Below the pieces are notes generated by a model, which was given only the letters and a program-made list of their open reading frames with translations, was not told the origin of the DNA and did not search any database. From Coprenecus sp949297365 (GTDB lineage: Bacteria > Bacteroidota > Bacteroidia > Bacteroidales > UBA932): DNA of 64,000 nucleotides. This document shows positions 51,810 through 59,902 of this stretch, one piece after another. The first letter of the stretch is position 1, and every line of letters begins with the position of its first letter. The stretch covers positions 1,488,001-1,552,000 of the forward strand of contig OZ006987.1 in the NCBI GenBank assembly GCA_963931055.1, read 5' to 3'. Position numbers and translations under genes: made by a program.

Positions 51810-52901
51810 TTAGAAATCAGTCCGCGCAAGTCTATTCATTATAATGGTCATGCAGGAGACCGTCTTCCCCTCAATCTTCCTTGACATGGTGGCCGTCTCA
51901 TACCATTGTTCCATATCGGTTGCCTTTGCCCTTTTGCCGATGCCCAGTGTGTCGTATATCTTCTGGAGTTCTTCTTTGACATGCTTTACCGGTATGGGCC
52001 TCTGCTTCGTAAACCTCCTGTCGGCCATCTCTACTATCTTCAGGTCAGTATCCGCCTTTGACATCGCTGTCAGTGCGTCCTGTATTGCTCCGACCCTGTA
52101 TTTTAATGCCTTGACTCTCTGGTCTCCGAGTTTCGTGTATGCGTCCCTTATGAATGGATATACCGCCTCGGCCAGCTCTGTCTCCCAGTCAGTGGTGAGC
52201 ATTATCGGTTTCTCTCTCCTTATCTCGCTGTATCTGGTGTATATGTCCTTGAAATTTATACCTGCCACACAGTAACTGAATAGAAAGATGTCCCTCGCGA
52301 ATGCTGTCGAATATACCTCAGTACTTGCCGGAAGTTCTAGTGACTGAATCCTCTGAACATCCTCTTTGGTGATGGCCCTTTTCCGTGTGGGCTTCCAGAA
52401 TCTGCCGACATTGTACTGCTTGAACGGATTCTCAGTCTCGGCAAAGACTTTATGCTTTACGGCCTTGTTATATACCGCTCGAAGCACGCTGAACTTCGTT
52501 GCTATGCTGTTGGAGGTATTGCCCTTGCGGATGAGAAACGCCTCGAAGTCCTGCAAATACTGGAGGTCTATCTGCTCAAACCTCTTTCTGCCCAGACCGC
52601 ATTGTTCCAGCAGGTGATTGCATGAGGTGTATTTGACTGCCGAGCCTACCTTGCCGATATTCTTCAGATAGTCTATCTGCTTCTGATATTCAGCCAGTTT
52701 CTCTTTCAACTGCCAGTTAAGCGATTCACTGTCTGGACAGGATTCTGTTATTCGCTGTTCGGTTTCGTTCCAGAACTCCTGTGTGAGTGCGATGCCTGTG
52801 CTGATGTACTTGCACTGTCTTTTCTGGGTAAAGCGGAAGAACAGTGGACATCTTCCGTCTGCATAGATGCGGTCTTTTCGTTGTACAATCTTGATATTCA
52901 T
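51810..52901 (-). CDS. Chimeric tyrosine recombinase remnant
   Basis: Residues 1-205 look like a Bacteroidetes tyrosine integrase: an arm-type DNA-binding domain (ADGRCPLFFRFTQKRQCKYISTGIALTQEFW) and a SAM-like core-binding domain (YLQDFEAFLIRKGNTSNSIATKFSVLRAVYNKAVKH). The chain then reaches the first catalytic box (FLFSYCVAGINFKDI), where the usual arginine-bearing C/R-G is altered. After that no RHR...Y motifs follow. Instead the last ~140 residues (YSEIRREKPIMLTTDW to RLARTDF) resemble the C-terminus of an unrelated mobile-element protein. It is unlikely to recombine DNA. Confidence 0.75.
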   Translation of the reverse strand: MNIKIVQRKDRIYADGRCPLFFRFTQKRQCKYISTGIALTQEFWNETEQRITESCPDSESLNWQLKEKLAEYQKQIDYLKNIGKVGSAVKYTSCNHLLEQCGLGRKRFEQIDLQYLQDFEAFLIRKGNTSNSIATKFSVLRAVYNKAVKHKVFAETENPFKQYNVGRFWKPTRKRAITKEDVQRIQSLELPASTEVYSTAFARDIFLFSYCVAGINFKDIYTRYSEIRREKPIMLTTDWETELAEAVYPFIRDAYTKLGDQRVKALKYRVGAIQDALTAMSKADTDLKIVEMADRRFTKQRPIPVKHVKEELQKIYDTLGIGKRAKATDMEQWYETATMSRKIEGKTVSCMTIIMNRLARTDF

Positions 52902-53028
52902 AATTTTGGATGATTGTACAGATGCTGTTCGTGTTTTACACTGCGTTTAACACTGCCGATAAGTCATGCACTCATTGCATTGTAAGGGAATATTACCGAT
53001 ATACCATAAATCGCTGATTATAAGGGCT

Positions 53029-53111
53029 GCGGAAATAGCTCAGTTGGTAAGTCTGGAAAGGCGGAGCCTTTTTAGACCTTGGAGCAGCGAACCTTGCCAA
53101 GGTCGGGGTCG
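53029..53111 (+). pseudogene. Disrupted tRNA-Gly 5' fragment
   Basis: GCGGAAATAGCTCAGTTGGT (53029-53048) equals the first 20 bases of the tRNA-Gly at 49359. About 40 unrelated bases follow, then ACCTTGCCAAGGTCGGGGTC (53091-53110), the anticodon arm. The T arm and acceptor 3' strand are missing. It cannot fold into a tRNA. Confidence 0.75.
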
Positions 53112-53130
53112 GGAAGGATATGGGAATGCA

Positions 53131-54105
53131 TCAGAGTTTGATGGCGAAGCGCTTGAGCCGCGAGTCGAGCATCCCTTCCGGAACGATGTGCCTGATGCAG
53201 CCGGCGATGACGTTGAGCAGGCGTTCGCGGACGAAGTCCTCACGGATGACGAGGGAGACTTCGCGGACGGGGACGCAGGTGTGGCAGTCAGATGGAGTTC
53301 CGTTCTGCCGGACGATGGGCCTGAGGTTCCCGCGCTGCTCTTCGGAGAGGAATGCGGCGTGCAGCTCGGGGATGACGGTGTAGCCGCCGTTGGTGTCCAC
53401 TATCCGCACGAGGGTGTCTATGCTGCCGGCCTGGTATTCGGTGCGGGTCCGGCGGCGGCTGTGGCAGAAGTTGAAGACCTGGCTGCGGAGGCAGTGGCCC
53501 TCCTCGAGTATCCACAGGCGGTCGGAGGCCAGACGGTCGGCCGGCACTTCGCTCATGGCGTGCAGCTCGTCGGACGGGGAGATGTACGCCACGAATTTCT
53601 CATAGTACAATGGTATTTCCAGCAGGCCCTTTTGCTCCAGCGGAGTGGCCAGGATGGCCATGTCAATCTCCGCCGCCAGCAGTTTCTCCACGATGAAGCG
53701 GGTGCGCATCTCGGACACGCGCAGATGTATGGACGGGTGCTCTTCGTGCATCCTCCGGAAGAGTCCGGGGAGGATGTAGGGGGCAATGGTCGGGATGATG
53801 CCCATGACGGCCTCTCCGCTCTCGTCTCCCTTCTCGACAGCGACCAGCTCCTCGATCTGAGAGGCGTTGTGCAGGGTCACCCGGGCCTGGGCGATGATCT
53901 TCTCTCCGAGGGCGGTGGGTCGGACGGGATGGGCTCCGCGGTCAAATATGGTCACGTCCAGGGCGGTCTCTATGCTGCGGATGCCCGCGCTGAGGGTCGG
54001 CTGGGTGACGCCGCAGGCCTCGGCGGCCCGGACGAAATTGCGGTGGGTGTCCACTGCGACGATGTAGCGCAGGGCGGTAAGGCTGAGGTTGGTGTCTGTC
54101 TTCAT
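53131..54105 (-). CDS. oxyR: OxyR-type LysR-family peroxide sensor
   Basis: ATG at 54105 (MKTDTNLSLTALRYIVAVDTHRNF) gives 324 residues. A LysR helix-turn-helix (FVRAAEACGVTQPTLSAGIRSIE) is followed by the effector domain containing GHCLRSQVFNFCHSR, the two redox cysteines eight residues apart as in OxyR. It is divergent from a peroxiredoxin gene, and an OxyR-like operator overlaps its own -7 element. It should activate peroxide defence and repress itself. Confidence 0.93.
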   Translation of the reverse strand: MKTDTNLSLTALRYIVAVDTHRNFVRAAEACGVTQPTLSAGIRSIETALDVTIFDRGAHPVRPTALGEKIIAQARVTLHNASQIEELVAVEKGDESGEAVMGIIPTIAPYILPGLFRRMHEEHPSIHLRVSEMRTRFIVEKLLAAEIDMAILATPLEQKGLLEIPLYYEKFVAYISPSDELHAMSEVPADRLASDRLWILEEGHCLRSQVFNFCHSRRRTRTEYQAGSIDTLVRIVDTNGGYTVIPELHAAFLSEEQRGNLRPIVRQNGTPSDCHTCVPVREVSLVIREDFVRERLLNVIAGCIRHIVPEGMLDSRLKRFAIKL

Positions 54106-54113
54106 ACTGCCGG

Positions 54114-54151
54114 CAAATATAGAAAACATCTATGAAGATATAAAAAATATC
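54114..54151. promoter_or_regulatory. oxyR promoter with overlapping OxyR-type operator
   Basis: The minus strand has TATATTTG (54121-54114), only eight bases before the oxyR ATG. ATAG-N7-CTAT at 54119-54133 matches the OxyR half-operator and overlaps that element. A second dyad, GATAT-N5-ATATC, follows at 54137-54151. The layout predicts autorepression together with activation of the divergent gene. Confidence 0.65.
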
Positions 54152-54153
54152 GA

Positions 54154-54185
54154 TTTGATTTATAAAAACCGCCGCCGTATCTTTG
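54154..54185 (+). promoter_or_regulatory. Peroxiredoxin promoter
   Basis: TTTG at 54154-54157 and TATCTTTG at 54178-54185 are 20 bases apart. The OxyR-type site ends about 20 bases upstream of the first element, a position suited to activation. Confidence 0.65.
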
Positions 54186-54235
54186 CAACGTAAAACAAAA
54201 ACAAACGGAATATTAATCATTAAAAATCAATAATT

Positions 54236-54973
54236 ATGGACAACAGCAACAACATCCAGACCCAGAATCAGCAGCAGTTTTATCCGATGCCCCGCATAGG
54301 GGACCAGGCCCCCGCTTTCGAAGCCGTGACCACCCAGGGCAAGATTCGTTTCCCCGAGGATTTCAAAGGCAAATGGAAGATTCTCTTCAGCCATCCCGCC
54401 GACTTCACCCCTGTCTGCACCTCCGAGTTCATGACATTCGCCTCCCGCGTCGCCGAGTTCGAGGCTCTCAACACCCAGCTCATCGGTCTCTCCGTGGACG
54501 GTCTCTACAGCCACATTGCCTGGCTGCGTACCATTCAGGAGAAGATAGAGTACAAGGGCATGAAAAACGTCGAGGTACGCTTCCCCCTCATCGAGGACAT
54601 CACCATGGACATTGCCCGCAAGTACGGCATGATCCAGCCCGGCGAGAGCGCCACACAGGCCGTAAGAGCCGTATTCTTCATCGACCCGAAGAACGTCATC
54701 CGCACCATTATCTACTATCCCCTCTCGCTTGGCAGGAATTTTGATGAGCTCAAGAGAGTGCTCATAGGCCTACAGACCGCAGATGAGTTCGGAGTGGCCC
54801 TGCCCGCCGACTGGCAGCCCGGAGACGAGGTGATCGTGCCTACAGCCGGTTCCTGCGGAGTGGCCAAGAGCCGCATGGACGGAGACGACAAGGACTTGAA
54901 GTGCTACGACTGGTTCTTCTGCACCCGTCAGCTCCCCAAGGAGAAGATAGAGGACAAAATTTACAGAAAATAA
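54236..54973 (+). CDS. Prx6-type peroxiredoxin
   Basis: The 245-residue protein has the peroxidatic Cys61 in FSHPADFTPVCTSEF. It has the long C-terminal extension of the Prx6/archaeal thioperoxidase group, including GSCGVAKSR and CYDWFFCTR cysteines that may act in resolution. It reduces H2O2 and organic peroxides in the cytosol. Its partner gene, a secreted thioredoxin, overlaps its stop codon by one base. Control by OxyR is inferred from the shared divergent promoter region. Confidence 0.93.
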   Translation: MDNSNNIQTQNQQQFYPMPRIGDQAPAFEAVTTQGKIRFPEDFKGKWKILFSHPADFTPVCTSEFMTFASRVAEFEALNTQLIGLSVDGLYSHIAWLRTIQEKIEYKGMKNVEVRFPLIEDITMDIARKYGMIQPGESATQAVRAVFFIDPKNVIRTIIYYPLSLGRNFDELKRVLIGLQTADEFGVALPADWQPGDEVIVPTAGSCGVAKSRMDGDDKDLKCYDWFFCTRQLPKEKIEDKIYRK

Positions 54974-55446
54974 TGAAACGGATAGCGACAACACTGCTTA
55001 TGGCCGGAACCCTGCTTCTGTCCGCCCTGCCTCTGACGGCATACGGACAGGAGAGGGAGTCCGGAAAAAATGAGGAAAAAATGGAAACAGGAACAATACA
55101 TCTGACCAAAGCTGAATTTCTGCAGAAAGTGTGGAACTACGAGGCCAATTCACAGGCCTGGAAATACGAGGGGACCAAGCCTGCCATCGTGGACTTCTTC
55201 GCCACCTGGTGCGGCCCCTGCAAGGCCCTGAGCCCCGTGCTCGAGGAACTTGCCAAGGAGTACGGTGACAAGCTCGTAATTTACAAGGTGGACGTGGACC
55301 AAGAGCGCGAGCTCGCCGGAGCCTTCGGAGTCCGCTCGGTGCCCACCCTGCTCTTTATCCCCGCCGACGGAGAGCCGTCGATGAGTCCGGGCGCTCCGTC
55401 AAAAGCCCAGTTGAAACAGATTATCGACGAACATCTGCTGAAATAG
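54973..55446 (+). CDS. Exported thioredoxin-family protein
   Basis: ATG at 54973 (TAATG overlap with the peroxiredoxin stop) gives 157 residues with a signal peptide (MKRIATTLLMAGTLLLSALPLTAYGQ). A thioredoxin domain follows with VDFFATWCGPCKALSPVLEEL and the cis-proline loop RSVPTLLFI. It is probably periplasmic, which is odd next to a peroxiredoxin without a signal peptide; it may serve envelope disulfide reduction under peroxide stress. Confidence 0.9.
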   Translation: MKRIATTLLMAGTLLLSALPLTAYGQERESGKNEEKMETGTIHLTKAEFLQKVWNYEANSQAWKYEGTKPAIVDFFATWCGPCKALSPVLEELAKEYGDKLVIYKVDVDQERELAGAFGVRSVPTLLFIPADGEPSMSPGAPSKAQLKQIIDEHLLK

Positions 55447-55484
55447 TTAGTTGACCCAGCGGGCGATCCGCAAAAACATGAAGA

Positions 55485-55516
55485 AAAGCCGTGCCGAAAT
55501 CCCGGTGCGGCTTTTT
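55485..55516 (+). terminator. Terminator after thioredoxin gene
   Basis: AAAGCCGTGCCG and CGGTGCGGCTTTTT flank a short loop, giving a strong hairpin with a U tract. The next ~170 bases to 55693 show no gene. Confidence 0.85.
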
Positions 55517-55693
55517 CTGTAAGTACTGCAGCGGGGTGTTTTGTAAACGCTCAGTGATCAGTAAGTTACAAAAATACGTGTGCTTCTGGGTGGTCTGAAA
55601 ACCGACGAAAGATACTCGTTGCGTTTGGAATACGCTAATTTACAAGTGATTCTGAAAAATGGGCGCTCGCCTGCTTACTGTTGATGTCGCGTA

Positions 55694-56797
55694 TCAGAAG
55701 CCGACTTGGAGCTGCGTGATGATCATGTGCGAGGAGGGGATGCCGCTGTAGATGCCCTTGCTGTCCTTGGAACGCTGCTGGTAGACGTACTGCGCCTGGA
55801 GACGGCATTTGCGGTAGATGTTCCACTGAAGTCCGAAGATGTAGTTGCACTGCCAGTCGCTCAGGGCGATATTCCGGTCCAGATAATCCACCGATGCCAC
55901 TATGTCCAGAAATTTTGCGGGAGATCCGGTCAGTGTGGCGTATGCGCCTCGGCTCCGGACGGATGCGTCGAGACCTTCCATGTATTCGCTCCTGAGATAC
56001 ACCGGCCCTGCCTTCAGTTCCAGTCCTGCGCTCCATCTGTCCCTCCGGTATGTCTCCCCGGCCTTGAAACTTCCATAGGGGCTGTCCTCCTGTGCCGTCC
56101 CTTCCCCGATATAGACTGAACCGTGCAGTTTGAGTATGCTCATCGGTCTGAGAGCCAGGCTTGCCACCACGTCCTTCCGGTTGTTGGTCTCGGCCGTGTT
56201 GAACGGTTCTCCGTTGAAGATGCCGACCCTGTATTCTATCAGATTGCGGTTGTCCTTTCCTATTTTCAGAAATGCGCCTCCTACTTCCAGACCTAGATCC
56301 CTGCCGGCTCCTCCTCCGAAACATGCGTCCGAACCGTCGATACCTGCAAGGTACTGGACTGCCTGTGCGCCTTTTATTATTTCCAGGACGGAGGGAGACA
56401 TATTGCTCTCAATCGTGAATGGGGTCTTGTACTGTCCGAGCCTGATGTAGAACGCATCCACCGGACGGTATCTGACGTACAGCTCGTGCAGCTTGAATTT
56501 GGACACGTCGGCCATGAAGTAGAGGTCCAGATGCTTGATCGGCTTGATGTCGGCGATGATCATTGCCCTGTACAGATTGAACTTGTTGAAGGCCCCGTCA
56601 TGCGTCATGTCGTAGGTGTCGTACTGGTATCCGGCCTGGGCATAGCCGCTTACGCTTACTTTTTCCGAAAGGAAACGGACGAGCTTGCTGTCCTTCCGGT
56701 TATCTGTTACGGTGCTGAGGGAGTCTGTCGCCGCCGACGAGCTGATGCATGCTGCGGTGGTCAGGATTATAGTGAATACAATGGACTTTAGGTTCAT
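55694..56797 (-). CDS. Phosphate-selective porin O/P-like outer-membrane protein
   Basis: ATG at 56797 (MNLKSIVFTIILTTAACISSSAA) gives a signal peptide and 367 residues. A beta-barrel with alternating strands follows (VSVSGYAQAGYQYDTYD, LYFMADVSKFKLHELYVRYRPVDAFYIRLGQYKTPFTIE) and ends in Phe, as typical for outer-membrane porins. The LGQYKTPF motif fits the OprP/OprO-like family. The substrate is unknown. It ends a four-gene envelope operon. Confidence 0.85.
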   Translation of the reverse strand: MNLKSIVFTIILTTAACISSSAATDSLSTVTDNRKDSKLVRFLSEKVSVSGYAQAGYQYDTYDMTHDGAFNKFNLYRAMIIADIKPIKHLDLYFMADVSKFKLHELYVRYRPVDAFYIRLGQYKTPFTIESNMSPSVLEIIKGAQAVQYLAGIDGSDACFGGGAGRDLGLEVGGAFLKIGKDNRNLIEYRVGIFNGEPFNTAETNNRKDVVASLALRPMSILKLHGSVYIGEGTAQEDSPYGSFKAGETYRRDRWSAGLELKAGPVYLRSEYMEGLDASVRSRGAYATLTGSPAKFLDIVASVDYLDRNIALSDWQCNYIFGLQWNIYRKCRLQAQYVYQQRSKDSKGIYSGIPSSHMIITQLQVGF

Positions 56798-56822
56798 GAT
56801 TCCTGGTGTTTGATGGTGGGTG

Positions 56823-57557
56823 TCAGCGGATGGAGGTGAGAATGGTGGTGCCGGTGAGTTTCTTCTTGTCAAAGGTTTGCTGCTTGACCAGGCCGATGCC
56901 TCGGGCATACCACGACACCTGACGGGTCTTTTCATTGACCATCATGGCCTTGGCCGTCATCGTCTCCTCCACCACGTAGCAGTCGAATGTCCCTGCAGGA
57001 GTGGTTACGGACTCCCGGCCGATGACTTTACGGTCCCTGCAGCCCATCTTGGAGGTGATGAACATGACTTTTATCTCTATTTCGTAATCAGGCAGTTCCA
57101 TGCCCACAGACAGCTCCGCCGGTATACCCCGGCATTCACCGGTGACAGTGGTCCTGTCCAGAATCTCCATCATGGCAGCCTGGCTCTCAGCGTCCTCGCC
57201 GCCGCCCATCGCGTCCATGGACTGCCTCATGCCTTCCTGCATGGCCTCTTCCATGAGGGCGGCCATATCCGTTATCACCTCACCCCGGTCGAATTTCATC
57301 AGGACTTTGGAGCGGAAACGGCTGGAGTCTCCCTGATTGATGATGGTGGAGACAACTGTCGCCTGTCCCTCTTCGAAGTCTCCGGTCATCACGGCCAGCG
57401 AGTCGGCATTGACAGATATCAGATTGCCGTCCGCATCCAGGTTCTCATAGACGAGCACGCGGCCAGGCTTCGAGGAGAAAAACGGTTCAGGGTTCTGCCC
57501 GAGGGCCATCACGGACATCAACACAAGGCTCAGGGCCAGAGTAAAGGTTCTTTTCAT
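56823..57557 (-). CDS. Secreted protein with TapB/DUF3108-like fold
   Basis: The 244-residue product has a signal peptide ending LGQ. Beta-strand repeats follow (GRVLVYENLDADGN, VVSTIINQGDSSRFRSKVLMKFDRGEV) with a Met-rich helical insertion (MEEAMQEGMRQSMDAMGGG). The C-terminal segment is TPAGTFDCYVVEET...WYARGIGLVKQQTFD, typical of the TapB/DUF3108-like group. The function is unknown. The gene lies 25 bases before the porin gene. Confidence 0.7.
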   Translation of the reverse strand: MKRTFTLALSLVLMSVMALGQNPEPFFSSKPGRVLVYENLDADGNLISVNADSLAVMTGDFEEGQATVVSTIINQGDSSRFRSKVLMKFDRGEVITDMAALMEEAMQEGMRQSMDAMGGGEDAESQAAMMEILDRTTVTGECRGIPAELSVGMELPDYEIEIKVMFITSKMGCRDRKVIGRESVTTPAGTFDCYVVEETMTAKAMMVNEKTRQVSWYARGIGLVKQQTFDKKKLTGTTILTSIR

Positions 57558-57589
57558 ACTATGTGCGTTTTATGTTATTGACAACGGAA

Positions 57590-57982
57590 TCACTCTTTTG
57601 CGGCGGACAGGCTTATCCACAGGTCTATCTTGGGGAAACGTCCGAGGAAATGCTCCAGATAGCTGCGGATATAGCCCTCGTCGGTAAACTGCATCATATT
57701 CGTCAGTTCGGAAAGCTCGATGCCCGCAGCCTCACAGGCAGCTTCCTGGGAAGAGGTGACGTAGTAGTATGTCGAGTCGGAGCCGTCGGGATAGTCCACG
57801 CTGATGCTCACAAACAGGTTGCCGCTGCCGGCCGGGGAAGACAGGTCGGTAATCACCGTCTCCCTGTCCAGAGGCTCAAGCCCGCCTCCGCCAAGGAGAA
57901 TCTGCGCATCGGCAGCCGCCGCGGACATTGTCAGGACCGCCGTTATGATAATAATTCTGAAGGTGTACTTCATATCTGTCAA
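57590..57982 (-). CDS. Small secreted protein of unknown function
   Basis: The start at 57982 overlaps the upstream stop as ATGA; MKYTFRI at 57973 is an alternative. The 130-residue product has a signal peptide (IIIITAVLTMSAAAADAQ) and a short mature domain without recognisable family. It lies between a beta-propeller lipoprotein gene and the TapB-like gene and is translationally coupled to the former. Confidence 0.7.
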   Translation of the reverse strand: MTDMKYTFRIIIITAVLTMSAAAADAQILLGGGGLEPLDRETVITDLSSPAGSGNLFVSISVDYPDGSDSTYYYVTSSQEAACEAAGIELSELTNMMQFTDEGYIRSYLEHFLGRFPKIDLWISLSAAKE

Positions 57983-59118
57983 TATTTGTAATGGTATAAA
58001 TTATAGTCCCCGTCAAATCCCCAGATATCCCGGGTCTCAGGGTCAATATCAAATCTCATGAGCACCCGGTCTGTCCGGATTTCCTCCAGCGGCACTCCGT
58101 TACTGTCCAGGACTATGATACGGCTGCCCGCAGCAGGCTCTTCCACAGCTGCATCTTCCGGCACAGCAGACATTCTCTCTCCTGTAAAAAGTGCATACAG
58201 CCGCCCTTCATGACTCCTCAGAGTCGAATAGAGCGACCTGACTTCCTCTTCCCATCCTACCATAGAACCGTACATAACGACATCCCCGTACTGCGTCGCA
58301 TTGTTCTCATTGACGCTGAACTCCTGCATATACTCATCCGGTCCCCAGGTGTTGGAAAGCAGGGTGCCGTCCATGGAGTAGATGCTGACCAGAGGCTCGT
58401 AATGATGGGCGACGGCCAGGCGGCCCGCTTCCGGGATATATGCCAGAGAACCTTCAAATACAGACGAATAGGCCGGACCGGGCAGACCGGCAGTGCCCTC
58501 CAGAGCAGGCCACTCACCCATGCCCTGCGGATTGTTGAACGTACTGTCATACACCACTAATCGGCCTACATCATCAGTTATGCCTTCCGGTGCCGTGTAT
58601 ATCCTGCCTTCAGCCATGACTACATCCTTCACGTGGCCCTGACTGAAACGGTCCTCGAAAGTCACGCTGCGCGAAGGCAGACCGTTGCCCGAAAGCACAT
58701 CGCTCATGCGGTACACATTGATGCGGCCCAGCTGCATGTCGTGGGCCCAGAAATATTCCCCGTCCTCAGAGACACCGGCACAGAACGTATTGACCGCCTC
58801 TCCGGGGCCGCGTCCGACATGCTGCACCTTAGCGACGGTCTCACCCGAACGGAGATCCACCAGATGAATGAAATGATCGCTGAACTGCCGGACTATCAGC
58901 AGCACCGAATCCACCAACAGCACATCCGTAGCCCCGAAAGCCAGCGTCCCGTCCATCCCGTGCGGCACCTCCACGGCCTCCGTCACCGATACGTCGTAGT
59001 CCGCCATATCGATATACTCCCCCTCTATCGGCCCCTTCTGCGCACAGCCCACTGCCAGGAGCAGCGACAGCATACATAGAGCCACGACCATGATTCTTTG
59101 AGAGTCCGACATTTTCAT
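57979..59118 (-). CDS. Six-bladed beta-propeller lipoprotein (BF3164-like)
   Basis: This 379-residue lipoprotein (lipobox LLLAVGC) has repeated beta-propeller strands with the signature VQHVGRGPGEAVNTF and ends WGFDGDYNLYHYKY, typical of the BF3164/TolB-like six-bladed propeller lipoproteins of gut Bacteroidetes. The role of the family is unknown. It opens a four-gene envelope operon with a small secreted protein, a TapB-like protein and a porin. Confidence 0.85.
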   Translation of the reverse strand: MKMSDSQRIMVVALCMLSLLLAVGCAQKGPIEGEYIDMADYDVSVTEAVEVPHGMDGTLAFGATDVLLVDSVLLIVRQFSDHFIHLVDLRSGETVAKVQHVGRGPGEAVNTFCAGVSEDGEYFWAHDMQLGRINVYRMSDVLSGNGLPSRSVTFEDRFSQGHVKDVVMAEGRIYTAPEGITDDVGRLVVYDSTFNNPQGMGEWPALEGTAGLPGPAYSSVFEGSLAYIPEAGRLAVAHHYEPLVSIYSMDGTLLSNTWGPDEYMQEFSVNENNATQYGDVVMYGSMVGWEEEVRSLYSTLRSHEGRLYALFTGERMSAVPEDAAVEEPAAGSRIIVLDSNGVPLEEIRTDRVLMRFDIDPETRDIWGFDGDYNLYHYKY

Positions 59119-59121
59119 TAT

Positions 59122-59159
59122 AACTTATGCGTCGTAAGTTAATAAACGTACCAAAGTTA
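59122..59159 (-). promoter_or_regulatory. Promoter and dyad of the propeller operon
   Basis: The minus strand has TAACTTTG at 59159-59152 (TAnnTTTG). Between it and the start codon lies the inverted repeat AACTTA-N7-TAAGTT (59122-59140), in the 5' leader. Confidence 0.6.
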
Positions 59160-59304
59160 TGTAAATTTTCCTTATAACAGACATATATCGCTGGAAAGTT
59201 GCCGGAAACAGGGAGTATGCTACGCTGTTCATCGAGGCGAATCGTCAGACCGGAGAGAAGGAACCGATATCCGATTCACTTTGCAGTTCTCCCGCAAACA
59301 TCGT

Positions 59305-59345
59305 CCGCAGGTGAACCGGGAACGGCGAATATGGTTCACCTGCGG
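59305..59345. repeat. 13-bp perfect hairpin
   Basis: CCGCAGGTGAACC (59305-59317) and GGTTCACCTGCGG (59333-59345) are perfect complements with a 15-base loop. No U tract follows on either strand, so it is not an ordinary terminator. It lies in a ~740-base non-coding stretch (59160-59902). Confidence 0.8.
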
Positions 59346-59440
59346 GAAGAGTGAGAGGGACAGCAGGGACTGGCGGCACGGGATCGTCTTGCAGAGTTGG
59401 TGGAGATGCAGGGCGTTTTTCGGGTGATTTTGAGATGCTG

Positions 59441-59503
59441 AAAAATGCACTGCTATCTATAATGGATTGGTTTACAGTGATTTGGGAAACGAGGTGCATT
59501 TTT
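59441..59503. repeat. 10-bp inverted repeat around GTGCA motif
   Basis: AAAAATGCAC (59441-59450) and GTGCATTTTT (59494-59503) are perfect complements 43 bases apart in non-coding DNA. The same ATGCAC/GTGCAT core recurs in the later dyads of this stretch. Confidence 0.65.
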
Positions 59504-59789
59504 CGCATGGCTGTAAGAGGTCGAGAATTGCAGCTGTATTTATAATGACTTGATGGCCAATGGTTTGAAAATAGACTTGCAATTCTCGCTAAAACGGACA
59601 AAAGACATACTGTGCGATGGCAGACGCAGACAATCAGTCCAACCGAGAGCCCAGAATACGACTGTGGGACATCGGCCTTGTTGTTATGGTTATGATACAG
59701 ACACTATGATAGTTTGAGATATCTGACAAAATCTGAAGTACATGTGCGCTTCGGTGAAATGCACATCTGAATATCAATGAGTTACAAGG

Positions 59790-59836
59790 CATACTGCACA
59801 TTTGGGCCTTTTTAAACTGGGCAAATGTGCAGCATG
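59790..59836. repeat. 15-bp near-perfect hairpin
   Basis: CATACTGCACATTTG (59790-59804) and CAAATGTGCAGCATG (59822-59836) pair with one mismatch and a 17-base loop, followed by TTTTGT. It could act as a terminator, but no gene is seen upstream on the plus strand. A smaller dyad ATGTGC/GCACAT lies at about 59744-59768. Confidence 0.75.
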
Positions 59837-59902
59837 TTTTGTAAAACTCTGAGAATCAGGTGATATCTTAGTGATGCTGCACACGACAATACAAAATCAG
59901 GC

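Larger units (their letters stand above)
49737..52944. mobile_element. Decayed integrative element flanked by 13-bp direct repeats
   Basis: TGTTTTACACTGC occurs at 49737-49749 and 52932-52944, the second copy 31 bases upstream of a recombinase gene start on the minus strand, as expected for attachment sites. Between them are the chimeric recombinase, a DUF4160/DUF2442 pair and a broken HEPN/MNT pair, in AT-richer DNA. Flanking tRNA-Gly fragments lie just outside. No conjugation or transposition genes remain. Confidence 0.6.

Noticed and set aside
52966..54135. 389-codon open frame on the plus strand
   Set aside because: It is antisense to oxyR, Gly/Val/Asp-rich, without signal or domain.
59229..59601. 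Short open frames on the minus strand
   Set aside because: They run across hairpins, lack ribosome sites and resemble no family.
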